A program made the position numbers and the translations under genes. The notes beneath the pieces are model-generated. The model did not search any database. It worked only from the letters and a program-made list of their open reading frames with translations, and was not told the origin of the DNA. From CAWAHD01 sp963781785 (GTDB lineage Bacteria; Planctomycetota; Planctomycetia; Isosphaerales; Isosphaeraceae), in NCBI GenBank assembly GCA_963781785.1, contig CAWAHD010000005.1, positions 1,488,001-1,552,000 of the forward strand: DNA of 64,000 nucleotides, written 5' to 3'. This document shows, in pieces, positions 58,864 to 64,000 of this stretch (position 1 is the first letter of the stretch; every line of letters starts with the position of its first letter).

Positions 58864-60575
58864 GGCTGCGCACTCGCCTCCGCGGGCGGCGGGCCGGGGC
58901 CGAGCACGGCCTGGAACGCCAGGCTCAAGCCCACACACGCCGCACACCCGATCAGGTTGTACCACAGGTAGCTGATCTTCAGGCTGGCGAAGAGCGCAAA
59001 CACCAGAAGCTGCGCCGCAATCGCCGCCCAGAACACGGCGGTCCCCCGCACCCGAGGCAAGAAGAACGCCGCCAGGAAGAGGCCCAGGACCACGCCGTAG
59101 AAAATCGAGGCCACGATGTTCACCGCCTGGATCAGGTTCTCTGCCAGGCTGGCGAAGAGCGCGAAGCCCACCGCGACTGCCCCCCACATCACAGTGAACC
59201 ACCGCGTCGCGCTCACGTAATGCGCGTCGTCGGCGCGACGCGTGACCAGCAGCCGGTACAGATCGACCGTCGTCGTCGACGCCAGTGCGTTGAGCTCCGC
59301 CGCCTTCGACGAAAGCGTGGCGCCGAAGAACGCCGCGATCAAGAGCCCGATCATCCCGTGCGGAAGGTGCCCGAGGATGAACGTGATGAACACGTAATCG
59401 GTGTCTGGCGATTTCGCCCGCGCGGTCAGTGATTCGAGCGCCGCCTTCGCGTCGGCGCGCACTGCCTGGCTTCGTTCCTGGGCGGCCAGCGCCCTCAAGC
59501 GCGCGCCGACCTCGGCCGGGCGGTCGCCCGACGCCCTGGCGCCGAGCCATTCCTCCACGGCGCGCCGCTTCTCGACGTGAAGCTCGCCGTACAGCCGCTC
59601 AAGACTCCGCAGTCGCCCGTCTTTGTCGCGCTCCAGCCCGCGCTCCCACATCACGGGGTTGAAGTAAACCGGCGGCGGCTCGAACTGGTAGAAGACGAAA
59701 ACCATCGTCCCCAACAGCAGGATGAAGAATTGCATCGGGATCTTGACCACGCCGTTGAACATGAGGCCGAGCCGGCTCTCGCGGAGCGATGTTCCCGAGA
59801 GATAGCGCTGGACCTGCGACTGGTCCGTACCGAAATACGACAGCGCGAGGAAGAAGCCCCCCAAGAGCCCGGACCAGAACGTGTACCTTCGGCTCGCGTC
59901 GACCGAGAAGTCGACGGCGTTTAGCTTGTGGAAACCGCCGGCCATCGCCAGCGCGCCGTCGAGCCCCACCCCGGACGGCAGCCGCCGCAACAGGACGACG
60001 AAAGCCGCGACCATCCCGCAGAAGATCACACCGAGCTGGTATTTCTGCGTCACGGTCACCGCCTGGCTCCCCCCCGCGGCCGTGTAGGCGATCACGACCA
60101 GCCCCGTGAGCAGGATCGTCATGTCCGTGCGCCAGTGCAGCACGGTCGAGAGGATGATCGCCGGCGCGTAGACGGTGATCCCCGCCTGGAGGCCGCGCTG
60201 GAGCAGGAACAACCCAGCGCCCAGGAGCCGGGTCTTCACGTCGAATCGGCGGCCGAGATATTCGTACGCCGTGTACACGTTCAGCCGGCGGTACATCGGC
60301 AGGAAGACCGCGGCAATGACGATCAGCGCGAGCGGGGCGCCAAAGTAATTCTGCACGAACCCCAGGCCGTCCTGATACCCCTGGCCGGGCATCGAGAGGA
60401 ACGTCACCGCGCTGGCCTGGGTCGCCATCACCGACAGGCCGATGGCGGCCCACCCGGTGCGCCGATCGCCCTTCAAGTAGTAGTTGAGCTCCTGCCGCCC
60501 GCGAGTCTGCCAGACGCCGTACGCCGCGATCCCGACCATGCTGCCGAAGAGCACCAGGTAGTCGAGCGGACTCAT
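58860..60575 (-). CDS. Sodium:solute symporter (SSS family)
   Basis: 571 residues, ATG at 60575. Thirteen or so helices with SSS features: LNYYLKGDRRTGWAAIGLSVMATQASAVTFLSMPGQGY (first helices and Na+ site), GGSQAVTVTQKYQLGVIF, and LSYFGTDQSQVQRYLSG. A charged loop of about 90 residues (about 330-420) lies between helices 8 and 9. A possible substrate is a small organic solute, or a sugar as in SGLT-type relatives. Both ends overlap neighbours by 4 bp (60572-60575 and 58860-58863), so it is part of the PIG-L to bshA operon. Confidence 0.9.
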   Translation of the reverse strand: MSPLDYLVLFGSMVGIAAYGVWQTRGRQELNYYLKGDRRTGWAAIGLSVMATQASAVTFLSMPGQGYQDGLGFVQNYFGAPLALIVIAAVFLPMYRRLNVYTAYEYLGRRFDVKTRLLGAGLFLLQRGLQAGITVYAPAIILSTVLHWRTDMTILLTGLVVIAYTAAGGSQAVTVTQKYQLGVIFCGMVAAFVVLLRRLPSGVGLDGALAMAGGFHKLNAVDFSVDASRRYTFWSGLLGGFFLALSYFGTDQSQVQRYLSGTSLRESRLGLMFNGVVKIPMQFFILLLGTMVFVFYQFEPPPVYFNPVMWERGLERDKDGRLRSLERLYGELHVEKRRAVEEWLGARASGDRPAEVGARLRALAAQERSQAVRADAKAALESLTARAKSPDTDYVFITFILGHLPHGMIGLLIAAFFGATLSSKAAELNALASTTTVDLYRLLVTRRADDAHYVSATRWFTVMWGAVAVGFALFASLAENLIQAVNIVASIFYGVVLGLFLAAFFLPRVRGTAVFWAAIAAQLLVFALFASLKISYLWYNLIGCAACVGLSLAFQAVLGPGPPPAEASAQP

Positions 60576-60754
60576 GGATAGCTCCGCTCGAGCACGGCAA
60601 GGAGGACCACCCACGTGATGAAAGAGATGAGCACGAACGCATAAACGCCCGGCCAGGTGCGCAGCCAGGGCAGGCCTGTTGCCCCGTCCGGCGGCTCGAC
60701 CGGGGGTACGCCCGGCTGCGCCGGGCCGTCTCCATCGTCGTCGTTGAGAGTCAT
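60572..60754 (-). CDS. Small single-TM protein in the thiol operon
   Basis: 60 residues. The ATG at 60754 overlaps the PIG-L stop (ATGA) and the stop overlaps the symporter start (ATGA). An acidic, Pro-rich N-terminus precedes one helix (GVYAFVLISFITWVVLLAVL) and a short ERSYP tail. The pattern and place (immediately before an SSS symporter) suggest a symporter accessory subunit, as seen in the small DUF997/YhdT-like partners, but this family is not recognised. Confidence 0.7.
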   Translation of the reverse strand: MTLNDDDGDGPAQPGVPPVEPPDGATGLPWLRTWPGVYAFVLISFITWVVLLAVLERSYP

Positions 60755-63286
60755 TTGCCGAGCGAGACCAAATTGGCGAAGAGCCGGTAGGCCCCGGGAA
60801 CTCCGGCGGGTAGCTCTCGGAAGAAGACGAGCCCCGTGTAGACGAAGTAGCCGCGGCCGTGCTTGGCCACCAGCAGGCCCCCCTTCAGCGGCGTCTCGCC
60901 CGGGTCTCCCGACGCCAGGATCGGCGTGAAGTGCTCGTCCCATTGCGACGGGAAGTAGATGCCGCGCTCCTGCACCCAACCTTCCATGTCAGTCTCGCTG
61001 ATCTTGTTCGGCGTCGTGAGCACGGGGTGGTCTGGGGCGAGGAAAGTCACGGGCGCATTCTCGTCGGTGACGCGGGCGCTCGAAAGCCGCAGGTTGTAGG
61101 GGGCAAGTTTGCTCGCCCGCAGCTCGTTCGGCCGGTTGTACTGGGCGACGACCGTCCCGCCGCCTTCGACGTAAGCAAACAGGGCCGGCAGGTGCGCAGC
61201 GAGGTCGTCACGCACGTTGTAGGCGCGGACGCCGATCACCACCGCGTCGAGGCCGGCAAGCTTCTCGGGCGTGAGGTCCGCGCCGCTGAGTCGAGTGACC
61301 TCGTAGCCCATTTCCTCGAGGGCTTCGGCAACCTTGTCGCCTGCGCCGGGGATGTAGCCGACGCGACGGCCTTTGATTGCGACGTCGAGGACGACCGCTT
61401 TGAGACGCGCGGGGGGCTGCAGCACCTGCACGGGGATGTGAGGGTGACGGATGACGACGCGGCCAGTGTTCCACGTCCGGTTGCCGACGCGGGCTTGGGC
61501 GGTGAGTATGGCTGTGGCCGGTGCGGACGGAGCCTTGACGTTGAACGATACCTGCACGTGGTCGCCGGCCGACGCGAGCCGGAATGGCTGCGACCGGGGC
61601 GCGACTGCCCAGCCTTCCGGCGCCAACAGGTCGAGGGTGCCTGCGGTGCCGTCGCGTGCGGCCGTCACCTCGATCTCGACCTTTCGTTCGGCCCCCGGGG
61701 CGAAGAGCCGCACGTCGGACAGGGGCCGGAGCACGACGGGGGCGATCACTTCCAGTGGGCGAGCCGGTTGCCCTTCTTCTGCGGCTTGAATGGGAGCGTC
61801 GCCGATCTCGAGAGTCTGGTCGCCAATCTGGAATCGGTGCGCGATGGGGAAAGCCGGCGGAGACTCGGGTCGCCCGATCAAGCCGGCCAACTTGATCGTG
61901 AAGAGGCCGACGCCGTGGTCATCGACCAGCCAGTACGGGTGGTCGAGCGGAGTCTTGGCCGGCAGGGTCTGGTCCAGATCGCGCGTTGCGGGCCGTCCAG
62001 GCGCGAGGTCGATCGTGTGGTCGAGCCGTTCGCCCGTGGCCGGGTAGGACACCGACAACCAGCGGATCCCCTCGCTGGACGGGGTCGTCGCCGAGTGCCG
62101 CATATGCAGCACTTCGCCTGGTACGACTTCGGCCCGGGGGATGGTCGTCTCGACGGCAAGCCCGAGACAGCCCTGGATTGCCCGGTCGAGCTGCTGCCGT
62201 TTTTCGGAGACGACGATGTCGGCGGCTCTCGAGGGGAGCGAGGCGAGTTGCCTCCGAATCGCCAGCAGGCCCACAAGGCTGGCGCCGGGGTTTTTCAAAT
62301 CGAATTTCGCGACCGCTTGGTCGGCCAGCTTGGCGACTTGAGCCCCATCCTTCACGCGGGCCCACGTTGTGTCGACGCCGTCCATGATGCCGCTTTGGGC
62401 CGGCTCGCCGGCCAGAAGCGTGAACGAGCTGGTGCGCGGGCCACCGCCCCCGCCTCCGCCTCCGCCACCCCCACCCCGCCCGGCGAAGTCGCCGAAGCCC
62501 TGGCTCTTGTGCATCGAGCGGCTGCGGCCGGCGAGCGCCCCGAGCGGCTCGCCGGAAACCGGGTCGTCGCCGCCGATTTCGAGGCGGATCGAACCGGTAC
62601 CGCCACCGCGGCCGAATCCGCCGCCATCCTGGAGAATCCGCTTGGGCTGCCAGGGCGGAAAATCGTCATTGGCAACGGGGAACGCCGCCGGGTCGCCCGC
62701 CAGCTTGAATGCTTCGACGGCCAGGATCGCCGACGCCGTGTGGTGGCCGTGGCCCCCGCCCTGAGGCGAGAACCGGGTGATGATCACGTCGGGCCGGAAT
62801 GTGCGGATCACCCGCACGATGTCGGAAACGACCGCCTGGCGATCCCAGATGCGCAAGGTCTCGGTGGCGTTCTTCGAGAAGCCGAAGTCAATGGCGCGGG
62901 TGAAGAACTGCTGGCCGCCGTCCTGGCGGCGAGCGGCGAGAAGCTCCTGGGTGCGGATCACTCCCAGCTCTTCGAAGATTTCCGGGCCGATCACGTTCTG
63001 GCCGCCGTCGCCCCGTGTCAGGGAGAGATAGGCTGTGCGGTAGCCGCGGCCGCGCGCAAGGTAGGCGATGAGGTGCGTGTTTTCGTCGTCGGGGTGCGCC
63101 GCCACGTACAGGACGCTCCCCAGCTCACGAAACGCGCAGCAGCGCCCGCAAGGTGTCCTGGGCCGTCATCGGTTCCGCGGCGCAGCCGCGAGACATCGGC
63201 CCGGCAAGCAAGGCCCCGGCCAGGACCAAGGCAACAAGCCCGGCGACGGGCCGGTTCGACCCGTGGAAGCATCGTGGTGCGCGCAT
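60751..63286 (-). CDS. Large exported PIG-L family deacetylase with extra domains, one frameshift
   Basis: About 844 residues. The ATG at 63286 begins a signal peptide (LVALVLAGALLAGPMSRGCA). One extra base near 63125-63135 splits the start from AAHPDDENTHLIAYLARG. PIG-L motifs: AHPDDENT, SLTRGDGGQNVIG, TRFSPQGGGHGHHTAS. A poly-Gly run (about 12) at 62445-62480 divides the catalytic domain from a long C-terminal part: beta-sandwich modules (KVEIEVTAARDGTAGTLDL) and an end with a GATase1-like fold (DAVVIGVRAYNVRDDLAAHLPALFAYVEGGGTVV). It is a large secreted relative of the BshB-type enzymes, frequently beside symporters. It opens the operon, which suggests recycling or uptake of the same pathway's sugars. 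Confidence 0.85.
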
Positions 63287-63371
63287 GGAGAGGCCCCGAA
63301 GTTGGGAAGTCCATCGCGGCCGCACTGTGGGGCCGCGATGGAAATAGGCGACGGCGTGTAGTCGTTCGGCC

Positions 63372-63956
63372 CTATTTCTTCACCATGAACTTGATGGAGT
63401 ATTCCGTTTTCTCCCACTTCATCTTGAGCACGCCTCCGCTACCGGATTCCGACTCGAGAGCCATTGTGAACTGGTCGACGTCCTTATCGAGGTCCGACTT
63501 CTTGAGGTCCACCCGCGCCAGCTCGTTGGCCTTCTCGGATTCTTCCTTGTACGGAATGCCCCACTGGCCGGTCTTCTTGTTGATGATGAGCTTGGCGGTG
63601 CCGTCCTCGTTGGGGACGGTGAACAGCGAGTACGTGCCCGCAGCGAGCGAGTATCCGCCGATCTCGATCGGCTCCTTGGTCGTCAGCAGCGTCGCCTCGT
63701 CGGCGCCCGTGCGCCAGACCTTGCCGTAGGGGACCAGCCCCCCCCAGATCTTGCGGACTTCGGTCGTGCCGGGCTTCTTGCTGTAAGGGCGGCCGTACAC
63801 GAGCTTCAGCTCGTTACCGTCGATCGTTTCCGTGATCGTGTCGTGCGGGCTGATGCGCGGACGCTGCTTCTTCTTGGCGGCCTGGGCCATCGCGGGCGTC
63901 GAGGTGACGAGCCCCGCCGCGACGACGAGGGCGAGTGCGATTCCGAGCTTCCTCAT
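63372..63956 (-). CDS. DUF2911 exported protein
   Basis: 194 residues, ATG at 63956 with GGAGGAA 5 nt upstream. Signal peptide (LGIALALVVAAGLVTSTPAMAQ). The DUF2911 domain is complete: KLVYGRPYSKKPG, VPYGKVWRTGADEATLLTT, AAGTYSLFTVPNEDGT and KMKWEKTEYSIKF. The family is periplasmic or surface-linked and of unknown function. It lies 85 bp upstream of the PIG-L gene on the same strand and may lead the transcript. DUF2911 genes next to a PIG-L/symporter/BSH cluster are recurrent in my recollection of Bacteroidetes-like operons. Confidence 0.9.
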   Translation of the reverse strand: MRKLGIALALVVAAGLVTSTPAMAQAAKKKQRPRISPHDTITETIDGNELKLVYGRPYSKKPGTTEVRKIWGGLVPYGKVWRTGADEATLLTTKEPIEIGGYSLAAGTYSLFTVPNEDGTAKLIINKKTGQWGIPYKEESEKANELARVDLKKSDLDKDVDQFTMALESESGSGGVLKMKWEKTEYSIKFMVKK

Positions 63957-64000
63957 GAGGTTCCTCCGGTTGTCGGGTCGTTGGGATTTCGGGCCTCAGG

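Noticed and set aside
58864..59550. Extended N-terminus for the BshC-like protein
   Set aside because: The frame stays open upstream only as a shadow of the symporter. The ATG at 58863 with the ATGA overlap is the natural start.
60859..63729. A 956-codon open frame on the plus strand
   Set aside because: It is wholly antisense to the PIG-L and DUF2911 genes, has Arg/Gly/Val-rich composition and no motif. It is a GC-bias shadow.

Overview
The window is GC-rich, gene-dense bacterial DNA that looks planctomycete, probably an Isosphaeraceae-like soil or freshwater lineage. This is inferred from family content: a secreted matrixin with an ALESRLLL-type N-terminus like the planctomycete LEPR-XLL signal, a YdjY-domain protein, DUF4912, DUF2911, several CsbD/DUF883-like stress proteins, many two-component hybrids, and Met/Gly-rich pilus-assembly proteins. 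No rRNA, tRNA, CRISPR array, integrase or transposase was found.

Layout. 0-8.4 kb: tail of a DUF4870-like protein, a large secreted protein, a three-gene module (Rho_N/DUF4912, unknown, ComEC-like MBL hydrolase) coupled by ATGA overlaps, and a beta-propeller protein. 8.7-13.9 kb: an envelope and stress cluster (two CsbD proteins, DUF1328, CBS pair, YqjE/DUF883-like membrane proteins, a Tat-exported Csp1-like copper protein) with two paralogous lipoproteins that share a roughly 220-nt upstream leader. 14-23.8 kb: matrixin protease and a signalling block (hybrid kinase, HAMP kinase, AI-2E exporter with an extra C-terminal domain, sigma54 response regulator). 24.2-36.1 kb: a type IV pilus or type II secretion-like locus: a PilM-PilN fusion, two single-pass membrane proteins, a terminator, then a TPR-secretin followed by a second terminator. 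36.2-45 kb: YdjY protein, ABC-2 transporter, a phosphonate-linked oxidoreductase/phosphatase pair, NHL protein, two FHA proteins. 45.4-54 kb: epimerase, multi-TM glycosyltransferase, UxaA-type dehydratase, MFS-PlsC-acyl-ACP synthetase fusion. 54.2-55.7 kb: hicAB and small ORFs. 55.7-64 kb: Rrf2 regulator and a minus-strand operon (large PIG-L protein, small TM protein, Na+ symporter, compact BshC-like protein, bshB, bshA) that looks like a bacillithiol-type thiol pathway, preceded by a DUF2911 gene.

Many genes are split by single-base indels, and most plus-strand cases are a net gain of one base. They are densest in the secretin gene (31.4-36.0 kb). Because the protein sequence resumes intact in the next frame each time, I read them as residual consensus errors and annotate whole genes across the breaks. 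Frameshifted coordinates therefore span the probable intact gene.
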